From Saccharopolyspora shandongensis (GTDB lineage Bacteria; Actinomycetota; Actinomycetes; Mycobacteriales; Pseudonocardiaceae): 64,000 bases of DNA. Under the pieces are notes generated by a model. It was not told where the DNA came from. It did no database searches and was given only the letters and a program-made list of their open reading frames with translations. Where the stretch lies: contig NZ_FNOK01000041.1 in the NCBI RefSeq assembly GCF_900106995.1, positions 1 to 64,000 of the forward strand. Direction: 5' to 3'. Positions 16,991-24,386 of this stretch are shown here, one piece after another. The position numbers were made by a program, and so were the translations under genes. How positions within the stretch are numbered: position 1 is the stretch's first letter; each line of letters starts with the position of its first letter.

Positions 16991-17093
16991 GATTTCCAAT
17001 TTTGCCTAAAATCGGGAAATCCTGGATCCGGCGGGGTGGCACCTCGGGGCGACCCGGCCTGGGCTCGGGTTTCCGATTTTGCCTAAAATTGGG
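16991..17093. repeat. two hairpins sharing an ATTTTGCCTAAAAT core, between convergent genes
   Basis: The first copy (16991-17021) has nested arms GATTTCC/GGGAAATC and ATTTT/AAAAT around GCCT. The second (17071-17093) repeats TTCCGATTTTGCCTAAAAT, then TGGG. They are 78 bases apart and are the only AT-rich DNA nearby. Position between two stop codons suggests paired terminators. Confidence 0.65.
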
Positions 17094-17098
17094 CTGGT

Positions 17099-17632
17099 TC
17101 AGGTGAAGCTTCGGCCCGCCGAGGCGCGGTAGAGGTCGCGCAGCAGGCTCACCTCGGCGCCGTGGTGGAACAGCTCCCGGTTGAGGTGCAGCGCCAGCGC
17201 TACGTAGCTGCGATCGGCGAACGGCCCCTCCGCCGGACCGACCGGCTTCTCCCAGCCCTCGGCGTCGAGCGCGCCGATCCCGTTGCGCCACAACGCCTTC
17301 TGCTCATCCAAGTAGGACAGCGCCGCCGCCGCGGTGCCCGGGTAGTCGTGGTCGTCCATCCGGTACGAGGCGTCGCCGAAGTGGTTGCTGGCGCGCATCG
17401 CGAAGACGTGCCCGGAGATGTGGCCGAGCCGCCAGGCGATCGTGGTGAACGGCGGCGGCACCGGCTCCGGGTAGCCGAAGTCCATCGCCCAGCCGTCGTC
17501 CACCTGCCGCAGCGACCAGCACTCGGCGACCGGCTCCCAGAAGTACTCCTCGTCGGTCAGGCCGTCGAGGCCGGGGCGCCACATCGTCCAGTAGAAGTCG
17601 AGCTGATCCAGCACTTCCGCCCGCCAGTCCAT
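17099..17632 (-). CDS. DinB family protein
   Basis: 177 residues in a predicted four-helix bundle. DWRAEVLDQLDFYWTMWRPGLDGLTDEEYFWEP is the usual DinB start, RLGHISGHVFAMRASNHFGD and LNRELFHHGAEVSLLRDLYR carry the His residues that bind a divalent metal in this fold. Members are metal-dependent hydrolases or thiol transferases acting on small molecules; no substrate can be assigned. ATG 17632-17630 is the start. Convergent with the luciferase-like gene, with AT-rich hairpins between. Confidence 0.85.
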   Translation of the reverse strand: MDWRAEVLDQLDFYWTMWRPGLDGLTDEEYFWEPVAECWSLRQVDDGWAMDFGYPEPVPPPFTTIAWRLGHISGHVFAMRASNHFGDASYRMDDHDYPGTAAAALSYLDEQKALWRNGIGALDAEGWEKPVGPAEGPFADRSYVALALHLNRELFHHGAEVSLLRDLYRASAGRSFT

Positions 17633-17733
17633 GCCGCGACCCTAGACGAGCAGCACCGATGTGCTCAGCGACCGAAGGCGATCGGTGATCGCGCTGGCCG
17701 GCGTCCCGATCACGCGTTCGACCAGCATCAACG

Positions 17734-17760
17734 CCTTAATGGCAGTTTCTGCCATTAAGG
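17734..17760. promoter_or_regulatory. TetR-type operator ahead of regulator-SDR-MDR operon
   Basis: A 27-base inverted repeat, CCTTAATGGCAG and its exact complement separated by TTT. It ends six bases before the ATG of the TetR gene, so a bound dimer would block initiation. Symmetry is perfect over twelve bases per arm. Confidence 0.8.
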
Positions 17761-17766
17761 GCTACG

Positions 17767-18387
17767 ATGGACTGCATGGCAAGGCAGGCTCTTGATCGGG
17801 ACGAACTGCTGGCGATCTCTCGTCGCTGCGCAGAGGTCTTCGCCGAGGCCGGCGATTCGTCGCCCACCGTGGCGCGGCTCGCGGAGGCGGCCGGGATGTC
17901 CCAGCGGAGCTTCTACCGGTACTTCCCCACCAAGGAGGACTGCCTGCGGCCGGTCTTCGACGAGGGCAGCCGGGCGTTCGCCGACGCGCTCACCGCGCAA
18001 CCGCCGGGCACCGGCCTGGCCGATGCGATCCTCCGGGCCTTCGACCTGGCCTTCTCGACGAGCACCGACGAAGAGGCACGCGCGCTCATGGCGGTGGTCT
18101 TCACCGAAGATGTCCTGCGCCGGGTTTGGCTGCAGGCCACCTACGAGATCACCGACCTGCTCAGGCCGAGCGTGGCTGCGTTGCTCGGCGCACCGGAGGG
18201 CGACTTGCGCACCACCGTGGTGTGCGGGCAGGCAGCACTGCTGACGATCGTGGCTCTCGAACATTCGATCCGGGACGGAACCCCGCTGGCGGCCGCAGCC
18301 CGCGCCGCAGCCGCCGTCATGTTCGGCCCGCTCGCCGAACCCCAGACCGCGACGCCGCCCGGCGCCGCACGGATTGCAACGAAGTAG
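17767..18387 (+). CDS. TetR family regulator
   Basis: 206 residues from ATG 17767, or 203 from ATG 17776. The helix-turn-helix (LLAISRRCAEVFAEAGDSSPTVARLAEAAGMSQRSFYRYFPTKEDCL) is N-terminal; the ligand domain follows, and the last 20 residues are a loose Pro/Ala-rich tail. It is followed after six bases by an SDR gene and then an MDR gene in the same direction. The perfect inverted repeat in front of it implies autoregulation of the whole three-gene operon. Confidence 0.87.
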   Translation: MDCMARQALDRDELLAISRRCAEVFAEAGDSSPTVARLAEAAGMSQRSFYRYFPTKEDCLRPVFDEGSRAFADALTAQPPGTGLADAILRAFDLAFSTSTDEEARALMAVVFTEDVLRRVWLQATYEITDLLRPSVAALLGAPEGDLRTTVVCGQAALLTIVALEHSIRDGTPLAAAARAAAAVMFGPLAEPQTATPPGAARIATK

Positions 18388-18393
18388 GAAATC

Positions 18394-19149
18394 ATGGATT
18401 TGTCGAACAAGGTCGTCATCGTCACCGGTGGTGCCCGCGGGCTCGGTGAAGCCTTCGCGCGCGGGATCGTGGCGGCGGGCGGCGAGGTGATGATCGGCGA
18501 CATCCTCGAAGCCGAGGCTGCGGCCGTGGCTGCCGACCTGGGCGATGCCGCCCGCTCGATGCACCTCGACGTCACCGATCCCGAGTCCTGGCAGGCGATC
18601 GTCGCGGCGACCGAGGAAGCATTCGGCTCGGTGACCGGGCTGGTGAACAACGCCGGGGCGGTCGCATCCGGGGTCCGGCTCGTCGACGAGCCGCTCGACA
18701 CCTTCCAGAGCATCATCCAGACGAATCTCGTCGGCGTCCACATCGGAATCCAGACCGTGGTTCCGGCGATGCGGCGGGCCCACGGCGGGTCGATCGTCAA
18801 CATCTCGTCGGCCGCCGGCCTGGTGGGCATGGAGCTGACCGGTGCGTACGGCGCGGCCAAGTGGGGGGTGCGCGGCATGACGAAGCTCAGCGCCGTCGAG
18901 CTCGCGCCGGAACGCATCCGGGTGAACTCGGTGCACCCGGGCATGGTGCTCACCCCCATGACCGCCCCGACCGGGATCAGCATCGACGAAGGCGGTTTCC
19001 CCAGCGCCCCGGCCGGACGGGTCGGCCGTCCCGACGAACTCGTCGGAGCGATCACCTACCTGCTCGGCGACAGCGCGAGCTACACGACCGGCGCGGAGCT
19101 CGCCGTCGACGGCGGCTGGACGGCCGGCCCGCCGATGCCCGGCCACTAG
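18394..19149 (+). CDS. short-chain dehydrogenase/reductase
   Basis: 251-residue classical SDR. Cofactor motif TGGARGLGEA is at residues 10-19, NNAG near residue 88, the catalytic Ser in NISSAAG near residue 137 and Tyr-X3-Lys in YGAAKWG near residue 150. The C-terminus (TTGAELAVDGGWTAG) is standard. It resembles NAD-dependent hydroxysteroid or cyclic alcohol dehydrogenases. Second gene of the TetR-controlled operon; the MDR gene follows after 86 bases. Substrate unknown. Confidence 0.88.
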   Translation: MDLSNKVVIVTGGARGLGEAFARGIVAAGGEVMIGDILEAEAAAVAADLGDAARSMHLDVTDPESWQAIVAATEEAFGSVTGLVNNAGAVASGVRLVDEPLDTFQSIIQTNLVGVHIGIQTVVPAMRRAHGGSIVNISSAAGLVGMELTGAYGAAKWGVRGMTKLSAVELAPERIRVNSVHPGMVLTPMTAPTGISIDEGGFPSAPAGRVGRPDELVGAITYLLGDSASYTTGAELAVDGGWTAGPPMPGH

Positions 19150-19235
19150 CAATGCCGGGACCACCGGGTGCGGGGACCGCGCCCGGTGGTCCCACCGCCC
19201 CGTACGAACGCCCAGCCGAGAAAGGTCGAGCCCGC

Positions 19236-20162
19236 ATGCCCAAGGCAGCCATCTACCAGGAGTACGGCGACAGCAGCGTGCTGCAGATCGCCGAGGTCCC
19301 GACGCCCACGCCGGAGCCTGGAACGGTGCGGGTTCGCGTCGCGTACTCGAGCGTGAATCCGGTGGATTCGAAGATGCGCAGCGGCTTGCTCGGCGACGGC
19401 ACGCCGCTTTCGGCGCCCGCGATCGCCGGCATGGACGTCGCCGGCGTCGTCGACGCGATCGGCGAAGGTGTCACCGGATTCGCGGTCGGCGACCGGGTCG
19501 CCGGCCTGTCCCCCGCCGGCGCCGCCGCCGAGTTCGTCGTCACCTACGCCGCGGCGCTGGTAAAAGTGCCTGCGAGCGTCTCGTTGGAAACCGCGGCCAC
19601 GATCGGCGTCGGTGGCACCACGGCAGTGCGCGCGCTCGGCCTGGCGAACGTCGCGAGCGGCCACCTCATCCTCGTCGACGGCGCATCCGGTGGCGTCGGC
19701 ACCTTCCTGACCCAGCTCGCCATCGCCCGCGGCGCCACCGTCATCGGCACCGCGTCGGCGCGAAACCACGAGCACCTGGCCGATCTCGGCGCCAGGCCGA
19801 TCAGCTACGGCCCCGGCTGGGAGGCCCGCGCAGCGGAAGCGGCCTCCCGTCCCTTCGACGCCGCCTTCGATCTGGTCACCGGCAACAAGTACGCCCAGCT
19901 GCGAGGCATCTCCACTGCGACCGCGCCGGTCGTGACCCTGGTCGACCCGACGTTCCCCGGCCTGGGCGGCATCCTCGTCACGGGCCTCGAACCGGGCTTC
20001 GACCACGCCCTGCAGGACGTCATCGATGCGGTCGCCAGCGGAAAGGTCCGGATCCCGATCGCGCAGACCTTCCCGCTCGCAGAGATCGCCGCAGCTCAGG
20101 ACCTGTCGGCCCAGGGACACGTCCGGGGAAAACTGGTCCTCTCGATCGCGCCCCAACTCTGA
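19236..20162 (+). CDS. MDR superfamily NADP-dependent oxidoreductase (zinc-less, quinone reductase-like)
   Basis: 308 residues starting at ATG 19236. The N-terminal GroES-like half (IYQEYGDSSVLQIAEVPTP, AGMDVAGVVDAIGEGVTGFAVGDRV) lacks the catalytic zinc ligands, and the Rossmann loop reads VDGASGGVGTFLTQLA. This is the quinone-reductase/enoyl-reductase branch using NADPH. Last gene of the TetR-SDR-MDR operon, which looks like a detoxification or xenobiotic reduction unit; the substrate is not evident. Confidence 0.87.
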   Translation: MPKAAIYQEYGDSSVLQIAEVPTPTPEPGTVRVRVAYSSVNPVDSKMRSGLLGDGTPLSAPAIAGMDVAGVVDAIGEGVTGFAVGDRVAGLSPAGAAAEFVVTYAAALVKVPASVSLETAATIGVGGTTAVRALGLANVASGHLILVDGASGGVGTFLTQLAIARGATVIGTASARNHEHLADLGARPISYGPGWEARAAEAASRPFDAAFDLVTGNKYAQLRGISTATAPVVTLVDPTFPGLGGILVTGLEPGFDHALQDVIDAVASGKVRIPIAQTFPLAEIAAAQDLSAQGHVRGKLVLSIAPQL

Positions 20163-20269
20163 CGACACCGACGGCACAGCCCGCAGTGATCGCCTCCTGA
20201 TCACAGCGGAACTGCTCGCCCGGATTTCGCGGAACACCGCCCGAGGTGAGCACCGGGGTCTAGCGCACA

Positions 20270-20285
20270 TACCGTCTAGTCGGTA
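20270..20285. promoter_or_regulatory. operator-like site ahead of the HAD-APH-ACAD operon
   Basis: TACCGTCTAGTCGGTA, an imperfect 16-base palindrome ending 11 bases before the HAD start codon. A related site, 13 of 15 bases identical when read on the minus strand, lies at 34872-34886 ahead of the acyl-CoA ligase gene. Probably bound by the TetR protein encoded at 30.9 kb (inference). Confidence 0.6.
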
Positions 20286-20296
20286 CGGTCCTGGGC

Positions 20297-20980
20297 ATGG
20301 GTTCCAGCGACGCGATCCCGGAGATCCGGGCGGCGATCTTCGACTACGGCGGCGTGCTGACCACGCCCGGCCGCACCGCCATCCGGGCCTGGACCGAGCA
20401 CGAGCGGATCCGCCCGGAGACGTTCTCCGCAGCGATCAAGGACTGGCTGTCCCGCAACGCCCCCGCGGGCACCCCGATCCACCAGCTGGAGACCGGCGAG
20501 ATCACCGCGGACGAGTTCGACCGCACCCTGGCGAAGCGGCTGCGCACCGTCGACGACGGACCGGTCGCGCCCGACGGGCTGATGGGGCGGATGTTCGCGC
20601 GGATGCGCAGCGAACCCGCCATGCTCGACCTGGTGCGCCGGCTGCGCGACTGCGGCGTGCGGACCGCGCTGCTGTCCAACAGCTGGGGCAACAACTACCC
20701 CTGGGAATTGCTCGACGGGCTCTTCGAGTGCACGGTGATCTCCGGCGAGGTAGGACTCCGCAAGCCCGATCCCCGCATCTACGAACTGACCCTGGACCGG
20801 CTCGGCCTCACCGCCGGCGAAGCAGTCTTCGTCGACGACGGCGCCCCGAACGTGGCAGCCGCCGAGCGGCTCGGACTGCACGCGGTGCTGCACACCGACG
20901 TCGACGCGACCCTCGCCCGGCTCACCGAGCTCGTCCCGGCCCTGGGCCGGAACGCCCCGCAAAGCAAGGAGAGTTCATGA
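20297..20980 (+). CDS. HAD-like protein, ACAD10 N-terminal-domain type
   Basis: 227-residue haloacid dehalogenase-fold protein. Motif I reads IFDYGGVLT: the nucleophile Asp16 is present but the second Asp of DxD is Gly18, as in the HAD domain of ACAD10. Motif II is LLSNS, motif III GLRKPDP and motif IV FVDDGAPN. Loss of the second Asp makes strong phosphatase activity doubtful. The start at ATG 20297 lies 11 bases after an operator-like site. Its stop overlaps the kinase start by four bases. The order HAD, APH, ACAD matches the domain order of human ACAD10. Confidence 0.85.
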   Translation: MGSSDAIPEIRAAIFDYGGVLTTPGRTAIRAWTEHERIRPETFSAAIKDWLSRNAPAGTPIHQLETGEITADEFDRTLAKRLRTVDDGPVAPDGLMGRMFARMRSEPAMLDLVRRLRDCGVRTALLSNSWGNNYPWELLDGLFECTVISGEVGLRKPDPRIYELTLDRLGLTAGEAVFVDDGAPNVAAAERLGLHAVLHTDVDATLARLTELVPALGRNAPQSKESS

Positions 20981-22035
20981 ACGCCCAACCGTCGCCCGGC
21001 GAGCTGCCCGGCCTCGACCTGGACCGGCTGCGCGCGCACCTCGACGCCGAGCTGCCCGGCCTGGTCGACGGCTCGCTGACCGGCGAACTCGTCCAAGGCG
21101 GCCGGTCGAACCTGACCTACCTCGTCGGCGACGGCGCGAACCGCTGGGTGGTGCGCCGCCCGCCGCTGGGCCATGTGCTGGCCACCGCGCACGACATGAG
21201 CCGCGAGTTCCGGATGATGTCCGCGCTGGCGGGCACGCCCGTGCCGGTGCCCGAGACCCATCTGCTGTGCCAGGACGAGGACGTCATCGGCGCCCCGTTC
21301 TACGTGATGGAGTACGTGCCGGGCACCGTCTACCGCACGCCGAAGCTGACCGAGCAGCTCGCGCCGCAGCAGCGCATCGAGCTGGCCTGGCAGCTGATGG
21401 ACGTGCTCGCCGACCTGCACTCGATCGATCCGGGGTCCGTCGGGCTGGGCGAGTTCGGCCGCCCCGAAGGATTCCTGGAACGGCAGGTGCGCCGCTGGAG
21501 CAAGCAGCTGGCCGCCTCGCACAGCCGCGACATCGACGGCATCGACGAGCTCGCCGCCCGGCTGGCCGGCGCCGTCCCCGGCACGCCGCGCACCGGCATC
21601 GTGCACGGCGACTACCGGCTGGACAACGTGATCGTCGGCGACGACCAGCGCATCCGGGCCGTCCTGGACTGGGAGATGGCCACCATCGGCGATCCGCTCA
21701 CCGACCTCGGGCTGCTCGCCGTGTACTGGGAAGGTTTCAACGGCGTCGAGAACAACCCCATCGCCAAGGGCGTCGGCCCCGAGTACGGCTTCCCCACCGC
21801 CCGGCAGCTGCTGGACCGCTACGCCGAACGCAGCGGCACCGATCTGTCCGAAATGGACTGGTACCTGGCGTTCGGGTTCTTCAAGATCGCCGTGATCCTG
21901 GAGGGGATCCACTACCGCTTCATCCACAACCAGACCGTCGGCGAGGGCTTCAACCACGTCGGCGCCCTGGTAACACCGCTCGTCGCGCAGGGTCTCGCCA
22001 CCCTCAAAAGCAGTTCCAGGGCTCACCTTGAGTAG
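20977..22035 (+). CDS. APH-family kinase, ACAD10/11-type (4-hydroxyacyl-CoA kinase candidate)
   Basis: 352-residue aminoglycoside phosphotransferase-fold kinase. GGRSNLTYLV is the nucleotide loop, RPPLGHVLATAHDMSREFRMM is typical of the ACAD10/11 branch, HGDYRLDN (210-217) is the Brenner catalytic loop and LDWE carries the metal-binding Asp. Homologues such as LvaA and the kinase domain of ACAD11 phosphorylate 4-hydroxyacyl-CoA so that an adjacent acyl-CoA dehydrogenase-like enzyme can remove the phosphate. Start ATG 20977 overlaps the HAD stop. The last codons and the TAG stop fall within a dispersed intergenic repeat that begins near 22012. Confidence 0.87.
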   Translation: MNAQPSPGELPGLDLDRLRAHLDAELPGLVDGSLTGELVQGGRSNLTYLVGDGANRWVVRRPPLGHVLATAHDMSREFRMMSALAGTPVPVPETHLLCQDEDVIGAPFYVMEYVPGTVYRTPKLTEQLAPQQRIELAWQLMDVLADLHSIDPGSVGLGEFGRPEGFLERQVRRWSKQLAASHSRDIDGIDELAARLAGAVPGTPRTGIVHGDYRLDNVIVGDDQRIRAVLDWEMATIGDPLTDLGLLAVYWEGFNGVENNPIAKGVGPEYGFPTARQLLDRYAERSGTDLSEMDWYLAFGFFKIAVILEGIHYRFIHNQTVGEGFNHVGALVTPLVAQGLATLKSSSRAHLE

Positions 22036-22200
22036 CGATGCGGGTAGCGGAACCTCAGACGCCCCCTCGGTCCGGGATCCCCGACTCGTGTATGTCCAAA
22101 TACGCGACGCCGGGGCTGTCCTCCCGAGGGAACGCCTGAGAACCCGCGGCGGTGCCGGTGGCGAAGGTGGGCTAAGCGGCTTCGCCGCTTCAAAGACAGG
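22012..22200 (+). repeat. dispersed structured repeat, family 1, copy 1
   Basis: Contains the shared 5' block (GTAGCGATGCGGGTAGCGGAACC), the central hairpin CCCCGAC/GCCGGGG with inner CGTGTAT/ATACGCG, the GAGAACCCGC block and the terminal hairpin AAGCGGC-TTC-GCCGCTT followed by CAAAG. It overlaps the end of the kinase gene by about 24 bases and ends 20 bases before the dehydrogenase start. Confidence 0.85.
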
Positions 22201-22220
22201 GCATTCAAGGAGGAATGAAG

Positions 22221-23432
22221 ATGGATTTCGGCTACGACGAACGCACCGAGGAGCTGCGCAAGCAGCTGCTGGACTTCATGGATTCCCACGTCTACCCCGC
22301 CGAACCGGTGTTCCTCGAACAGCTGGCCGCGGGCGACGACCCGTGGGCGGCGCACCCGCCGATCATGGAGGACCTCAAGGCCGAGGCCCGCAGGCGCGGC
22401 CTGTGGAACCTGTTCCTGCCCGGTGAGCACGGCGCCGGGCTGACCAACCTCCAGTACGCGCCGCTGGCCGAGATCATGGGCCGCGTCGGTCGGCTGGCCC
22501 CGGAGGCCACCAACTGCGCCGCGCCGGACACCGGCAACATGGAGGTGCTGTCGCTGTTCGGCACCGAGCAGCAGAAGAAGCAGTGGCTGCAGCCGCTGCT
22601 GGACGGCGAGATCCGCTCCGCGTTCTGCATGACCGAACCCGACGTCGCCTCCTCCGACGCCACCAACATCGGCACCCGCATCGAGCGCGACGGCGACCAC
22701 TACGTGATCAACGGCCGCAAGTGGTTCTCCTCCGGTGCGATGAGCCCGCGCTGCAAGATCCTGATCGTGATGGGCAAGACCGACCCGGACGCCGAGCGGC
22801 ACCGCCAGCAGAGCCAGATCCTGGTGCCCAAGGACACGCCCGGCGTGCAGATCATCCGCAGCATGAACGTGTTCGGCTACGACGACGCCGACCACGGCGG
22901 CCACGCCGAGATCGTGTTCGACAACGTCCGGGTGCCGGTGGAGAACATCATCGCCGGCGAGGGCGAGGGCTTCGCGATCGCCCAGGCCCGGCTCGGGCCG
23001 GGCCGCATCCACCACTGCATGCGCGCCATCGGGATGGCCGAGCGGGCGCTGGAGCTGATGTGCCGCCGCGCCAACGAGCGCATCGCCTTCGGCAAGCCGC
23101 TGGCCGAGCAGGGCGTGGTGCAGCACTGGATCGCCGAGTCGCGGGTGAAGATCGAGCAGGCCCGGCTGCTGGTGCTCAAGACCGCGTGGCTGATGGACAC
23201 CGTCGGCAACCAGGGCGCGCACACCGAGATCCAGTCGATCAAGGTCGGGGTGCCGGAGATGGTCACCTGGGTGATCGACCGCGCCATCCAGGCGCACGGC
23301 GGCGGTGGCGTCAGCCAGGAGTTCCCGCTGGCGAACCTGTACGCGCACGCCCGCACCCTGCACATCGTCGACGGCCCGGACGAGGTGCACCGCCGCTCCC
23401 TGGCCCGCCGGGAGCTGAAGAAGTACAAGTAA
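22221..23432 (+). CDS. acyl-CoA dehydrogenase family protein, ACAD10/11 (LvaC) type
   Basis: 403 residues. ATG 22221 is preferred because AAGGAGG ends seven bases before it; an ATG six bases earlier sits too close. FCMTEPDVASSDATNI is the flavin/substrate motif in the form typical of ACAD11-like enzymes, GPGRIHHCMRAIGMAERALELM follows, and the C-terminal QAHGGGGVSQEFPLANLYAHARTLHIVDGPDEVH is characteristic. In the 4-hydroxy-acid pathway this partner converts 4-phosphoacyl-CoA to the 3-hydroxy isomer through an enoyl intermediate. Directly downstream of the matching kinase, which supports that role. Confidence 0.88.
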   Translation: MDFGYDERTEELRKQLLDFMDSHVYPAEPVFLEQLAAGDDPWAAHPPIMEDLKAEARRRGLWNLFLPGEHGAGLTNLQYAPLAEIMGRVGRLAPEATNCAAPDTGNMEVLSLFGTEQQKKQWLQPLLDGEIRSAFCMTEPDVASSDATNIGTRIERDGDHYVINGRKWFSSGAMSPRCKILIVMGKTDPDAERHRQQSQILVPKDTPGVQIIRSMNVFGYDDADHGGHAEIVFDNVRVPVENIIAGEGEGFAIAQARLGPGRIHHCMRAIGMAERALELMCRRANERIAFGKPLAEQGVVQHWIAESRVKIEQARLLVLKTAWLMDTVGNQGAHTEIQSIKVGVPEMVTWVIDRAIQAHGGGGVSQEFPLANLYAHARTLHIVDGPDEVHRRSLARRELKKYK

Positions 23433-23440
23433 GAGGTGCG

Positions 23441-23545
23441 AGCTGGTTTGCGTAGCGGTGCAGGCAGCGGAACCTCAGCGGCCTTCTCGGTCCGGGATCG
23501 CAGACTCATGTATGACCACCTGCAGCCGCGTACGCAATACCACCG
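23441..23545 (+). repeat. dispersed structured repeat, family 1, copy 2 (3' half missing)
   Basis: Retains the 5' block (TTTGCGTAGCGGTGCAGGCAGCGGAACCTCAG in two stretches) and TCGGTCCGGGATCGCAGACTCATGTATG, then diverges; the GAGAACCCGC block and the end hairpin are absent. It begins nine bases after the dehydrogenase stop. Confidence 0.7.
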
Positions 23546-23558
23546 TCCCTGAGGCCTC

Positions 23559-23598
23559 GTGAGTGGTAGTGGTCGCTGGAACGGCCACTACCGCTCAC
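23559..23598 (+). promoter_or_regulatory. long hairpin in the leader of the SDR gene
   Basis: GTGAGTGGTAGTGG pairs with CCACTACCGCTCAC over 14 positions with one G-T type pair and a 12-base loop. It ends 32 bases before the SDR start codon and lies where the second half of the family 1 repeat would be. Could be a terminator, attenuator or processing site. Confidence 0.5.
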
Positions 23599-23630
23599 GA
23601 CCCCCACCACAACACTCGCAAGGAGATCAA

Positions 23631-24386
23631 ATGGCAGACAGTCGTGTCGCGATCGTCACCGGTGCCGCGCGCGGAATCGGGGCGGCCACTGCCAAGCGCC
23701 TGGCCGAGGACGGCTTCGCCGTGGCGGTCATCGACCTCGACGAGAAGCAGTGCGCCGACACGGTGTCGGCCATCGAGTCCGGCGGCGGCAAGGCGCTGGC
23801 GGTCGGCTGCGACGTCAGCGACGCCGCGCAGGTGCAGGCCGCGGTGGACCGCATCGCCGCCGAGCTCGGCGGGCCGACGGTGCTGGTCAACAACGCCGGC
23901 GTCATCCGGGACAACATGCTGTTCAAGATGTCCGAGGACGACTGGGACATGGTGATGAACGTGCACCTGCGCGGCGCGTTCCTGATGAGCCGTGCCGTGC
24001 AGAAGCACATGGTCGAGGCCAAGTGGGGCCGGATCGTGAACCTCTCCAGCACCTCCGCGCTGGGCAACCGCGGCCAGGCCAACTACTCCACCGCCAAGGC
24101 CGGGCTGCAGGGCCTGACCAAGACGCTGGCCATCGAGCTCGGCAAGTTCGGCGTCACCGCCAACGCCATCGCGCCCGGCTTCATCGCCACCGACATGACC
24201 AAGGCGACCGCCGAGCGGGTCGGGATGGACTTCGAGGACTTCACCAAGGCCGCGGCGAGCCAGATTCCGGTGGCCCGCGTCGGGCAGCCGGAGGACATCG
24301 CCAACACGGTGTCGTTCTTCGCCGACGACCGCTCCGGGTTCGTCTCCGGCCAGGTGATCTACGTGGCCGGCGGACCGAAGGCGTGA
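23631..24386 (+). CDS. SDR family 3-hydroxyacyl/3-oxoacyl reductase (FabG-like)
   Basis: 251-residue SDR. TGAARGIGAA at residues 10-19, NNAGVIRDNMLFKM, Ser in NLSSTSALGN, YSTAKAG catalytic Tyr/Lys, and GFIATDMTKA follow the FabG pattern closely. ATG 23631 follows AAGGAGATCAA. In this operon it most likely oxidises a 3-hydroxyacyl-CoA to the 3-oxoacyl-CoA. Its stop overlaps the next start by one base (TGATG), showing coupling with the acyl-CoA dehydrogenase pair. Confidence 0.88.
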   Translation: MADSRVAIVTGAARGIGAATAKRLAEDGFAVAVIDLDEKQCADTVSAIESGGGKALAVGCDVSDAAQVQAAVDRIAAELGGPTVLVNNAGVIRDNMLFKMSEDDWDMVMNVHLRGAFLMSRAVQKHMVEAKWGRIVNLSSTSALGNRGQANYSTAKAGLQGLTKTLAIELGKFGVTANAIAPGFIATDMTKATAERVGMDFEDFTKAAASQIPVARVGQPEDIANTVSFFADDRSGFVSGQVIYVAGGPKA

